The notes under the pieces: model-generated
Databases searched by the model: none
Seen by the model: only the letters and a program-made list of their open reading frames with translations
What the model was told of the DNA's origin: nothing
Translations under genes and position numbers: made by a program
Shown here: in pieces, positions 55,734 to 64,000 of the stretch
How positions within the stretch are numbered: position 1 is the first letter of the stretch
Layout of the letters: each line of letters opens with the position of its first letter
NCBI GenBank assembly: GCA_026967495.1
Contig: CP114060.1
Span: 4,898,001 to 4,962,000 of the forward strand
Direction: 5' to 3'
Length of the DNA stretch: 64,000 nucleotides
DNA from: Rouxiella badensis
Lineage (GTDB): Bacteria; Pseudomonadota; Gammaproteobacteria; Enterobacterales; Enterobacteriaceae

Positions 55734-55763
55734 AAAACGGACGCATAAAGCGTCCGTTTTTTT
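55734..55763 (+). terminator. emr operon terminator (left twin)
   Basis: Stem AAAACGGACGC / GCGTCCGTTTT, loop ATAAA, then TTT. The 27-bp stem-loop is repeated almost exactly at 57841-57867. Confidence 0.9.
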
Positions 55764-55775
55764 ATGCAGCCTCGC

Positions 55776-56788
55776 TTAGTTAATCGAAATAACGACCTTA
55801 CCGGTCTGCTGGCGGTTGTCGAAATAGCGCCAGGCTTCTACGGCCTCTTCGAAGCTAAATGCCTTGTCCACCACCGGCTGAAGCTGGCTCAGGGCCAAGG
55901 CATGATTCATGGCGATAAAGTCTTCGCGACTGCCGACGCTGAACGGGCGAACCGTTGCACCGCTTTTGAACAGCGTCATAAAATCAATCGCCGGGCTGCC
56001 CTTGGCCACGAATCCTAATAGCGCTATCTCACCGCCCGGCGCGCTCGACAGAAGCGACTGCGTTAAAGTGCCCGGCCCACCAACTTCCACCACCCGCGTC
56101 ACACCTTGTCCCTGAGTAATTTCCTGCACTTTGGTCGACCATTCGGGGTGCTCACGATAGTTTATGACGTAATCGGCACCCAACTCGCGCAGCACGGCCG
56201 CCTTTTCGCCCGTCGAGGTAAGCGCAATAACCCGTACGCCCATCAATTTCGCAAACTGTACGGCGAACAGGGCAACACCGCCGGTGCCCTGCGTCAATAC
56301 GGTTTCCCCGGCTGCAGCGGACGTGATTTTTGCAGACTGTTCCACGCGGTGACCGCTGCACAAGGCAAGGTCGCTGCCTGTTCCCAACTGAGATAGTCGG
56401 GAAGAGAAACCAGCGTCTCTTCATCCACCGCTTTGTACTGCGTCAACCAGCCGTCGGCCTGAGTGCCATAAGCGCCGCGACCGGCACTGGCACTAAGCTG
56501 GCCCGCATACCAGTAAGGGAAAAAGCTTCCTGCAACGCGATCGCCAACTTTAAACAGGTTCACCGCCTCACCGACCTTAACCACTTCCCCCACGCCGTCC
56601 GACAGCGGGATAAGTCCTGGTTTGGGCGACAGGGTTCCGGTGCCGTGGAGAATAGCCAGATCGCGATAATTAAGGCTACAGGCGCGGACCTTGATGAGTA
56701 CCTGATTGCGTCCCGGAGTCGGCTTTTCTTCCTCTACCAGACGCAGTCCTTCAAGACTGCCAAAACGTTCAAGACGATAGCTTTGCAT
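55776..56788 (-). CDS. zinc-independent alcohol dehydrogenase/quinone oxidoreductase (MDR family), one frameshift
   Basis: NAD(P)-dependent medium-chain oxidoreductase of unknown substrate. MQSYRLERFGSLEGLRLVEE, LNYRDLAILHGTG and the AATLPCAAVTAWNSL segment are in one frame; VLTQGTGGVALFAVQFAKLMG (NAD(P)-binding) to the end in another. Adding one base to the four-base homopolymer at 56306-56309 gives LQPGETVLTQGTGG and 337 residues. Undercall likely. The family lacks the catalytic-zinc cysteine set. Divergent from an AraC gene. Confidence 0.87.
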
Positions 56789-56902
56789 CACGATTTCCTT
56801 TCATTAAACGGAGAGTATGCCTTTACCCTACGGTTTTTTCTGGACGTTGAATGACTGAAAAGGTATTTATACCGACCTATCGTCCAAATCTGCGAGCATA
56901 TA

Positions 56903-57772
56903 ATGGATCCCCTTGACGACGTATTTGCCGCAATGCGGTTGCAAAGCGCCCTGTATTCTCGACTCACGCCGCGTGCGCCCTGGGGCGTCAGCTTTGTTAA
57001 GAGCGGCTCGATCCGCTTTGGCTTTATGATGGAGGGCAGCGGATGGCTGGTCGTTGACGGTCTCGTCGAGCCAATCCTGCTGCAACAGGGCGAAGGCTTT
57101 ATCGTCAAGCCCAATACGTTGTTTTCGCTGCGTGATGTGCCCACCAGCCCAACCCGCTGGTGTGAAGAGGTGTTCGCCGACTGCGCGGGGAAAGACGCCA
57201 GTTTTGGCGGTGAGGGGGAGGCGGCGGATATGCTGTGCGGCTATTTCACCTTTGACAGCGCGGGTGCAGAACCTCTGCTGTCGCTGCTGCCCTCGGTGGT
57301 CATCATTCCTGCCGATGAGACGCGTTCTCCGCTGCTTGAGGCCACGCTAAAACTGCTGGCGCTTGAAACGCTCGAACAAAATCTGGGGTCGAGGGTGGTG
57401 ATAAGCAGACTGGCCGACGTACTGTTTGTGCAGGCAATAAGGGCACATTGCCTACGGGAGCAGACCCAGCGAGGCTGGATAGCCGCGCTATCGGATACCC
57501 GACTTAGCGGTATTATCCAGAAAATACATCAAGATATTTCAAAACCCTGGAGTCTCAAGACGTTGGCCTCGCAGGCCGGGATGTCGCGTTCTTCTTTCGC
57601 GGTACACTTCAAGACGGTGACGGGCGATACGCCGGGTGGCTACCTGACCCAGTGGCGGATGTATCGTACCCGCTGCCTGTTGCGTCACCCCCAGTTAACG
57701 CTCACTACCATCGCCGAACGCGTTGGTTATGACTCGGCAATAACGTTGGGCCGTGCCTTCAAACGTTTTTAG
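56903..57772 (+). CDS. AraC family regulator, early amber stop
   Basis: 289 residues: N-terminal cupin sensor (SGSIRFGFMMEGSGWLVVDG, GEGFIVKPNTLFSLRD) and C-terminal AraC helix-turn-helix (WSLKTLASQAGMSRSSFAVH near residue 210; VGYDSAITLGRAFKRF). Directly after FKRF comes an in-frame TAG followed by GVTPGEYRQQIGLK and TAA at 57817, the usual AraC ending. So the protein is 15 residues short through a substitution, not a shift. Divergent from the dehydrogenase it probably regulates. The truncated form keeps both DNA-binding helices. Confidence 0.87.
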   Translation: MDPLDDVFAAMRLQSALYSRLTPRAPWGVSFVKSGSIRFGFMMEGSGWLVVDGLVEPILLQQGEGFIVKPNTLFSLRDVPTSPTRWCEEVFADCAGKDASFGGEGEAADMLCGYFTFDSAGAEPLLSLLPSVVIIPADETRSPLLEATLKLLALETLEQNLGSRVVISRLADVLFVQAIRAHCLREQTQRGWIAALSDTRLSGIIQKIHQDISKPWSLKTLASQAGMSRSSFAVHFKTVTGDTPGGYLTQWRMYRTRCLLRHPQLTLTTIAERVGYDSAITLGRAFKRF

Positions 57773-57840
57773 GGCGTCACACCCGGTGAGTATCGCCAGC
57801 AGATCGGGCTGAAATAATCTTTTATCGAAAACAGAATACA

Positions 57841-57867
57841 AAAACGGACGCATTACGCGTCCGTTTT
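57841..57867 (+). terminator. Terminator after araC-type gene (right twin)
   Basis: Stem AAAACGGACGC / GCGTCCGTTTT with loop ATTAC, the same stem as the emr terminator at 55734. It serves the AraC gene or, in reverse, yfiF. Confidence 0.88.
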
Positions 57868-57898
57868 AGAGTAAGGCTATTTCTACTTAAGGTAAAAA

Positions 57899-59038
57899 TC
57901 AGGCCTGATTCTGACGCCACCATTCTGCCAGCAGGATGCCGGTCGCAACGGAAACGTTAAGGCTCTCAACCTTACCGGTACCGCCGATGGAAACGTTAAG
58001 GTCGCCCTGCTGCCATGCGCTGTCCGACAGGCCTTCACTCTCTTCACCCAATACCAGTACCATTCTGGCAGGCAGCTCGGCTTTACCCAGTGCGGTCCCT
58101 TTATGGCTAGAGGTGGTCACGATGGTGTAACCGGCTTTACGGAAGCTGGCTAATACATCGATAAAGTTGTCGGCCATGATAGCTTTAACGTGTTCTGCAC
58201 CGCCTTCTGCGGTACGCACTGCGGCACCCGACTCGAGCTGTGCAGGGTCCTGCACCAACATTCCGTTGATACCAAAGTGCGCACAGGTACGCATGATACC
58301 GCCGAGGTTATGCGGGTTACCGACGTTTTCAAGCGCCAGTACACAGTCGGTTGCCGGCGCAGTTTGCAGATAAGTCTCTGCATCCAGGCCCTGACGTTTC
58401 TTGATAAGGAAACATACGCCGCCGTGGTGTTCGGTGCCGGATGCCTTCGCCAGTTCCTCGTCCTCTACGACGTGGTAAGCCTTGCGGTTCGCGGCCATCC
58501 AGCGCAGCGCTTCGCGGAAACGCGGGGTGACTGACTGCACGAACCATGCACGGACGATAGAGTCCGGACGGCTCGCGAACAGTGCCTGACAGGCGTTCTC
58601 ACCGTAAACACGGGTCTCTTCCTGACGCTGGCGACGCAGCTGCTCCGGATCGATGAAGCTCTTGCCGCTGATACCACCGTGATCGGGGGCCGATTCGTCG
58701 CTGGGTGCACGAGAAACGGTCTTCCACGGGGAGTCCTGCCACGGTGAAGAAGAGCCAGAGCTTTCATTTTCATCGCGAGCGGGACGACGCGGACGCGTGT
58801 CGCCACGACGAGCATCCTGACTGCGTGCTTCACCGCGTGAGTCACCTCCGCGTGAATCGCTACCGCGACGCTCGTTGTTACGGCCTTCAAAGGGACGGGA
58901 ACCCGGGCGAGCTTTATCACCTGGACGTCCTTTATTGTTTGAAGGACGTTTATCTTTATTTCGGTTATCGCCGTCGTCGTCACTGCGGACGTACATCACT
59001 TTGACTTTGCCGTTCTTGCCACTGAATGAATCGTTCAT
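57899..59038 (-). CDS. yfiF: SpoU/TrmH-family RNA methyltransferase YfiF
   Basis: Probable RNA 2'-O-ribose methyltransferase. 379 residues from ATG 59038 (MNDSFSGKNGKVKVMYVRSD). Residues 20-120 form a basic, disordered RGG-rich tail (GGDSRGEARSQDARRGD), longer than in E. coli YfiF. Then a SpoU substrate-binding domain (RVYGENACQALFAS) and the knotted catalytic domain LALENVGNPHNLGGIMRTCA, VLVLGEESEGLSD and LNVSVATGILL. Target RNA is unknown. Divergent from trxC. Confidence 0.93.
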   Translation of the reverse strand: MNDSFSGKNGKVKVMYVRSDDDGDNRNKDKRPSNNKGRPGDKARPGSRPFEGRNNERRGSDSRGGDSRGEARSQDARRGDTRPRRPARDENESSGSSSPWQDSPWKTVSRAPSDESAPDHGGISGKSFIDPEQLRRQRQEETRVYGENACQALFASRPDSIVRAWFVQSVTPRFREALRWMAANRKAYHVVEDEELAKASGTEHHGGVCFLIKKRQGLDAETYLQTAPATDCVLALENVGNPHNLGGIMRTCAHFGINGMLVQDPAQLESGAAVRTAEGGAEHVKAIMADNFIDVLASFRKAGYTIVTTSSHKGTALGKAELPARMVLVLGEESEGLSDSAWQQGDLNVSIGGTGKVESLNVSVATGILLAEWWRQNQA

Positions 59039-59254
59039 TATTTTCTCCACCTACGCGCTGGGCGCGAAGATTACCTGATGTCTGAGTGGTAAGCCACTTG
59101 CTTTAAACCAAAAGCTAAAAACTATCGTATTCATTGGGTAAATCGCATTGTTCACGCCGTAACCAAACCGCATAATTATCCGTATATCTTCGTATCTTAG
59201 CCACCGGCCAAGGTTTCTGGTGACAGGATGCGGTCTGAATCTCAGAGGCTAACT

Positions 59255-59680
59255 ATGACTATTAATACGATTTGCTCATCATGTCAGGCGACGAACCGCT
59301 TGCCTGAAGACCGTATTGACGACGGAGCCAAATGTGGCCGCTGTGGTCATTCCCTATTTGAGGGTGAGGTCGTGCACGCAACGGCGGCAACGCTGGATAA
59401 ATACTTGCAGGACGACCTGCCGGTAGTGATTGATTTCTGGGCACCGTGGTGCGGTCCCTGCGTCAACTTCGCGCCTATCTTTGAAGATGTGGCGGGCGAA
59501 CGCGCGGGTAAAGTCCGCTTTATCAAGGTGAATACTGAGGCCGAGCCTGAGCTAGGCGCACGTTTTCGTATCCGCAGCATTCCGACCATCATGGTATTTA
59601 ACCAAGGTAAGATGGTCGATCAGTTGAGCGGTGCCTTGCCTAAAACCCCGTTCAACCAATGGCTCAATGAATCATTGTAA
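59255..59680 (+). CDS. trxC: thioredoxin 2
   Basis: Zinc-containing thioredoxin, OxyR-induced in E. coli. 141 residues: N-terminal zinc motif with Cys 7, 10, 27 and 30, then a thioredoxin fold with active site WCGPC (Cys 66 and 69) and IRSIPTIMVF. ATG 59255 (MTINTICSSCQATNRLP) is the family start; an upstream ATG in frame is less likely. Confidence 0.97.
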   Translation: MTINTICSSCQATNRLPEDRIDDGAKCGRCGHSLFEGEVVHATAATLDKYLQDDLPVVIDFWAPWCGPCVNFAPIFEDVAGERAGKVRFIKVNTEAEPELGARFRIRSIPTIMVFNQGKMVDQLSGALPKTPFNQWLNESL

Positions 59681-59846
59681 CGCATAACGTGGTGGTCGGC
59701 CCAGCCATTGTCGGAGGGGCCGGCTTATTTTCCCACTGCGATTCTAAATCCAGGCTTTACCTTCCCCGCTTATCGACATTGACTACCGATGTGCCCGATA
59801 TCCGATTACAATACCCCGCTTCCGAATTACTGTTGCAGGACCTTCA

Positions 59847-60549
59847 ATGCCAGACAACGCCGTACTGCGATTGCGCGCCGAGCGCCTCGCAAAATCAACA
59901 CGCCCCTATCTGGCACGCGGTTCGCGCGTCATTCGCTGTCAGGGATGCCTGCTGCCTAAACGCAACTGCCTGTGTAGCCATATTGAGCCACAGCAGGCCG
60001 ACAGCCGTTTTTGTCTGGTCATGTTCGACACCGAACCCTTGAAGCCTAGCAATACCGGGCGTCTGATAGCCGATATCCTGCCGAATACGCAGGCGTTCAT
60101 GTGGTCACGCACCGAGGTTGACCCTGCGCTGTTGGCGGCCATTGCCGACCCTACGCGTCAACCTTACGTGGTGTTTCCCGCCTCGTTTGTCGAGCCACCG
60201 CGCCCAGTCTTTACCGCGCTGCCGCCGGGGAAAACCGCCGCTTTTTATCATGCTCGACGGCACCTGGAACGAAGCGCGTAAAATGTTCCGTAAAAGCCCG
60301 TATCTGGACGGACTGCCGGTTTTCTCGCTCGATGTGAGCGCAAAATCCAGCTATGTGTTAAGAGAATCACCGCGCGAAGATCAACATTGCACGGTCGAAG
60401 TGGCCGCCGCATTATTGGAAAAATCCGGGGATATTCAGGCGTCAGAGAGCATGTCAGGCCTGTTTGGTTTATTCCGCACCCAGTATTTAGCAGGAAAACC
60501 TCATCATCCGGTGCATCAACTCACAGCAAACTCCGACGAAAGCCTCTAG
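59847..60549 (+). CDS. tapT: tRNA-uridine aminocarboxypropyltransferase (DTW domain), one frameshift
   Basis: YfiP/TapT, which makes acp3U47 in tRNA. CQGCLLPKRNCLCSHI holds the zinc cysteines; LKPSNTGRLIADIL precedes the shift and FIMLDGTWNEARKMFRKSP with the DTW-type motif follows it. One surplus base in the GGGGAAAA run (60227-60234) explains the break; the corrected length is 233 residues (232 in E. coli). Ends 31 bp before pka. Confidence 0.93.
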
Positions 60550-60580
60550 AATCCAGTTAACGTGATTAACAGGAGGCAGG

Positions 60581-63257
60581 ATGAGCCAGCGCGGTTTAGA
60601 AGCTTTATTACGACCCAAATCAATAGCAGTACTCGGCGCATCGGATAAACCCGGTCGCGCCGGATATCTGATGATGCGTAACTTGTTAGCCGGTGGTTTC
60701 AAGGGACCGGTGCTACCGGTCACCCCAGCCTGGCAGGCAGTGTGCGGCGTCATGGCCTATCCCAATGTGGCTAGCCTGCCGATGACGCCAGATTTGGCGA
60801 TTATCTGCACCCGCGCCGACCGTAACCTCGCTCTGCTCGAGCAGTTGGGTGAACTGGGCTGCAAGACGGTTATCGTCCTGTCCTCTCATCAGCAGCAGTT
60901 TGCTGAGCTTAAAAGTACCGCCCTGCGCTACGCAATGCGCCTGCTCGGCCCTAACAGTCTTGGAATTCTGGCCCCCTGGCTGGGGCTGAACGCCAGCTTC
61001 TCACCGGTGCCTATCCTGCCGGGCAAACTGGCTTTTATCTCGCAGTCAGCGGCGGTGGCCAATACTATTCTCGACTGGGCACAGCAGCGTTCCGTCGGTT
61101 TCTCCTACTTTATCTCTCTCGGCGACAGTCTGGACATCGACGTCGACGACCTGCTCGACTTCCTGGCGCGTGACAGCAAGACCAGCGCTATTCTGCTTTA
61201 TCTTGAACACGTCAGTGACGCCCGTCGTTTTCTCTCCGCCTCGCGAAGCGCGTCGCGCAATAAACCGATTCTGGTTATCAAAAGTGGCCGCAGTGCACAG
61301 GCTCAAACGCTGCTCAACAGCCCGTTAAGTCTGGACGCCGCCTACGATGCCGCGATTCAGCGTGCCGGTCTGCTGCGCGTGCAGGATACTCATGAACTGT
61401 TTTCCGCCGTTGAAACGCTCAGCCATATGCGTCCGCTACGGGGTGAGCGCTTGCTTATCGTTAGCAACGGCGCGGCACCGGCAGCAATGGCTCTGGACCA
61501 GCTGTTAAGCCATCACGGCAAGCTTGCGTCACTGGATAATGAAACCGCTCAACGTCTGCGTGACATGCTGCCGGCCAGCGTGACGGTGGGGAATCCGCTG
61601 GACCTGCGCGATGACGCCAGCCCTCAGCTCTATCAGTCAGTGCTTACTACGCTTCTGGATAGCAAGGAGTATGACGCACTGCTCATTATCCATGCGCCAA
61701 GCGCCGCCTCACCGGGCACCATGACATCAGAACGGGTGATTGAGGCCATCGAGCAGCATCCGCGCGGCAAACGCGTGACACTGCTCACTAACTGGTGTGG
61801 AGAATTCTCCTCCGTGGAAGCGCGTCGGCTGTTTACCGAGGCCGGACTCCCGACCTATCGAACCCCTGAAGGCGCGGTGACGGCGTTTATGCACATGGTT
61901 GAATATCGCCGCAACCAGAAGCAACTTAAGGAGACGCCGTCCCTGCCGCTGGATTTGAACAAGAATACCGACGGCGCGCACCGACTTATTCAGCAAGCAT
62001 TGGATGAAGGAACCACCCGCCTCGATACTCACGAAGTCAGGGCTATCTTCAGGGACTATGGCATGTCGGTGCTGCCAACCTGGATAGCCAGCGACAGCAG
62101 CGAGGCCGTCGAAATCGCCGGGCGTGTGGGCTACCCGGTCGCACTCAAACTTCGTTCGCCGGATATCGACCATAACTCTGAGGTGCAGGGAGTGATGCTT
62201 TACCTGCGCACGCCGCATGAGGTCAGCCAAGCCGCCGATGCCATTTTCGATCGTGCAAAACGGGCGTTTCCTCAGGCGCGTATCAATGGTTTGTTAGTAC
62301 AAACTATGGCTAACAGGCCCGGTGCACAGGAACTACGCATTGTTGTACAGCACGATGCTGTCTTTGGTCCGCTTATCATGCTTGGCGAAGGAGGCATCGA
62401 ATGGCGCCCTGAGCAGCACGCTGTCGTGGCGCTGCCGCCGCTCAATATGGCGCTGGCTCGTTATCTCGTTCTGCAAGGGCTGAAAAGCGGTAAAATTCGT
62501 GAGCGTAATGCGCTTCGCCCGCTGGATATTCCCGCTCTGAGTCATCTGCTGGTGCAGGTATCTAACCTGATTATTGACTGCCCACAAATCACCGAACTGA
62601 ATATCCATCCGCTATTGGCCTCGGGAAGCGAACTGACGTTGCTTGATGTCTCGCTCCAGCTGAGTCCCGGATATTGATGAGCAACAATCGCGGCTGGCTA
62701 TCCGCCCTTATCCTCAGCGTCTTGAAGAGAGGGTTACCCTCAGAGACGGCTCTCCCTGCCTGTTCCGCCCTATCCTGCCCGAAGATGAACCTCTGCTGAA
62801 GGCGTTTATTCAGAAAGTGACCAAAGAGGACCTCTATTATCGCTACTTCAGCGAGATCAATGAGTTCACTCATGAGGATTTGGCCAACATGACGCAAATC
62901 GACTACGATCGGGAAATGGCTTTCGTGGCGGTACGCGGTCAGACGCATGAAATCGAGATAATCGGCGTGACGCGAGCGATTTCTGACCCCGATAACATCG
63001 ACGCCGAATTCTCTGTGCTGGTGCGCTCTGATTTGAAAAATTTGGGGCTTGGCGGAAGGCTGCTGTCTAAGATGATTGCGTACACTCGAGAACACGGTAT
63101 TCAGCGTCTGGCAGGCATCACTATGCCTAACAATAGCGGCATGCTGGCGCTGGCGCGTAAGCTCGGTTTTGAGGTCGACGTTCACCTTTCTGAGGGAATA
63201 GTCAGTCTTTCTTTGGCCTTACAGGCGGAACAGTCCCAAGCAGAAACGGTGAAATAG
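60581..63257 (+). CDS. pka: protein lysine acetyltransferase Pka (PatZ/YfiQ), one frameshift
   Basis: Acetylates acetyl-CoA synthetase and other proteins. 891 residues after correction: N-terminal ADP-forming acyl-CoA synthetase-like region (RPKSIAVLGASDKPGRAGYL; FISQSAAVANTILDWAQQ), ATP-grasp-like part (YPVALKLRSPDIDHNSEVQG) and C-terminal GNAT domain (EFSVLVRSDLKNLGLGGRLL). The frame breaks at 62668-62670 (CCCGG, expected CCCG), after which the true sequence continues SPDIDEQQSRLAIRPYP. Length matches E. coli (886). The extra base is probably an error. Confidence 0.95.
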
Positions 63258-63437
63258 CCCCATTTTAGCCGACTTTATTTACCGCTTGATGACGCGGCTT
63301 AACGGATTTAAGGCAGCCTTTAAGGCAAAACTTGCGCACATCGGAGGTGACAATGGTATTATCGACCGATTGTGCGGTCTATTTTGTCCTGATATGCCGC
63401 AATTGCCATTCATTAAAGAGAGAAGAAGCACACTGTG

Positions 63438-64000
63438 ATGTTGTCTAAATTTAAGCGTAATAAACATCAACAACATCTTGCTCAACTGCCCAAACTCCCC
63501 CAACCGGTTGACGCTGTACAGACTCTGTACAGCGCCACAGATTTCCGTACGACGCTGCTTGAGGTCATCGCCAATGCTACCCAACGGATTTATCTGGTTG
63601 CGCTGTATCTGGAGAACGATGACGGCGGGCGAGATGTGTTATCAGCCCTGTATGCCGCAAAACGCCAGCGTCCCGAATTAGAAGTCTGCGTGTTGGTTGA
63701 CTGGCACCGCGCACAGCGCGGGCGTATTGGCGCCGCCGCGACGAACACTAACGCAGACTGGTATTGCAGGATGGCGCAGGATAATCCTGACGTTATCGTC
63801 CCTGTCTACGGCGTACCGGTAAATACGCGTGAAGCGCTGGGCGTACTGCACCTTAAAGGGTATATCGTCGATGACCGCGTGATTTACAGCGGCGCGAGCC
63901 TGAATGATGTTTACCTGCACCGTCACGAAAAATACCGCTATGACCGCTATCACTTGCTGACCAACCCGACGCTTGCTGACACGATGGTCAATTACATTCA
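63438..64000 (+). CDS. pssA: phosphatidylserine synthase, 3' truncated
   Basis: CDP-diacylglycerol-serine O-phosphatidyltransferase, the first step to phosphatidylethanolamine, of the phospholipase D superfamily, peripherally membrane- and ribosome-associated. The visible 187 residues begin MLSKFKRNKHQQHLAQLP and include DWHRAQRGRIGAAATNTNAD and VLHLKGYIVDDRVIYSGASL, the first HKD motif region, and continue beyond the window. No shift is seen. Conserved neighbour of pka. Confidence 0.96.
   Translation, partial: MLSKFKRNKHQQHLAQLPKLPQPVDAVQTLYSATDFRTTLLEVIANATQRIYLVALYLENDDGGRDVLSALYAAKRQRPELEVCVLVDWHRAQRGRIGAAATNTNADWYCRMAQDNPDVIVPVYGVPVNTREALGVLHLKGYIVDDRVIYSGASLNDVYLHRHEKYRYDRYHLLTNPTLADTMVNYI

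Noticed and set aside
57770..57772. TAG as pyrrolysine or selenium recoding in the AraC protein
   Set aside because: Enterobacteria lack pyrrolysine machinery, TAG is not a selenocysteine codon, and a simple point change explains it.
1..64000. CRISPR arrays, rRNA or additional tRNA genes
   Set aside because: No regularly spaced repeats and no tRNA or rRNA signatures were seen apart from the tRNA-like part of tmRNA.

Overview
The window is about 64 kb of chromosome from an enterobacterium. The core gene blocks (nadB-trmN-srmB-grcA-ung, grpE-nadK-recN-bamE-rnfH-ratA-smpB-ssrA, nrdHIEF, proVWX, azlCD-emrRAB, yfiF-trxC-tapT-pka-pssA) match Escherichia coli families closely and in order. The tmRNA tag (ANDSQFESAALAA), a histidine-acid phytase, a DipZ-type CcdA/thioredoxin fusion and the accessory genes suggest a Yersiniaceae/Hafniaceae-type genus rather than E. 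coli itself. The genus cannot be fixed from this sequence.

Layout. 1-10.8 kb: NAD synthesis (nadB, nadK), tRNA and ribosome functions (trmN, srmB, smpB, ssrA), stress and repair (grcA, ung, grpE, recN) and outer-membrane assembly (bamE), with recognisable FNR, sigma-32 and triple LexA sites. 10.9-12.3 kb: a variable strip after ssrA with a DUF1471 gene, an empty 540-bp stretch and a chimeric IS3-orfA/HNH remnant. 12.3-33.3 kb: an accessory and metabolic region with dipZ, phytase, five GNAT acetyltransferases, ada, a 2OG-Fe(II) oxygenase, two permease-less amino-acid binding proteins each beside a metallopeptidase, a LysR regulator, a lone siderophore-type N-hydroxylase, PhzF and CYTH proteins, and an MFS transporter. 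33.5-55.8 kb: ygaM, class Ib ribonucleotide reductase (nrdHIEF, NrdR boxes), a citrate symporter with its CitA/CitB two-component system, the osmoprotectant transporter proU with two tandem proX copies, a LysR/MFS pair, AzlCD, and the EmrR-OMF-EmrA-EmrB efflux operon. 55.8-57.9 kb: an alcohol dehydrogenase/AraC pair bracketed by two almost identical terminators. 57.9-64 kb: yfiF, trxC, tapT, pka and the start of pssA. In E. coli, ung and yfiF are neighbours; here about 53 kb separates them.

The strongest unexpected signal is about the sequence itself. Nineteen genes look broken by frameshifts, including nadB, recN (three times), smpB, nrdF, emrR and pka. Undoing single-base changes restores the family length (for example RecN 553 aa, SmpB 160 aa, GrcA 127 aa). 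Two causes are visible. Many are one-base undercalls in homopolymers. At least eight others are a single extra base in the centre of the palindrome GAGCTC (read as GAGNCTC), while only two intact GAGCTC copies were seen in a manual scan of the window (about 16 expected by chance). This looks like systematic base-calling error at a chemically modified motif, implying a GAGCTC-specific DNA methyltransferase elsewhere in this genome. The frameshifted genes are therefore annotated as probably intact.
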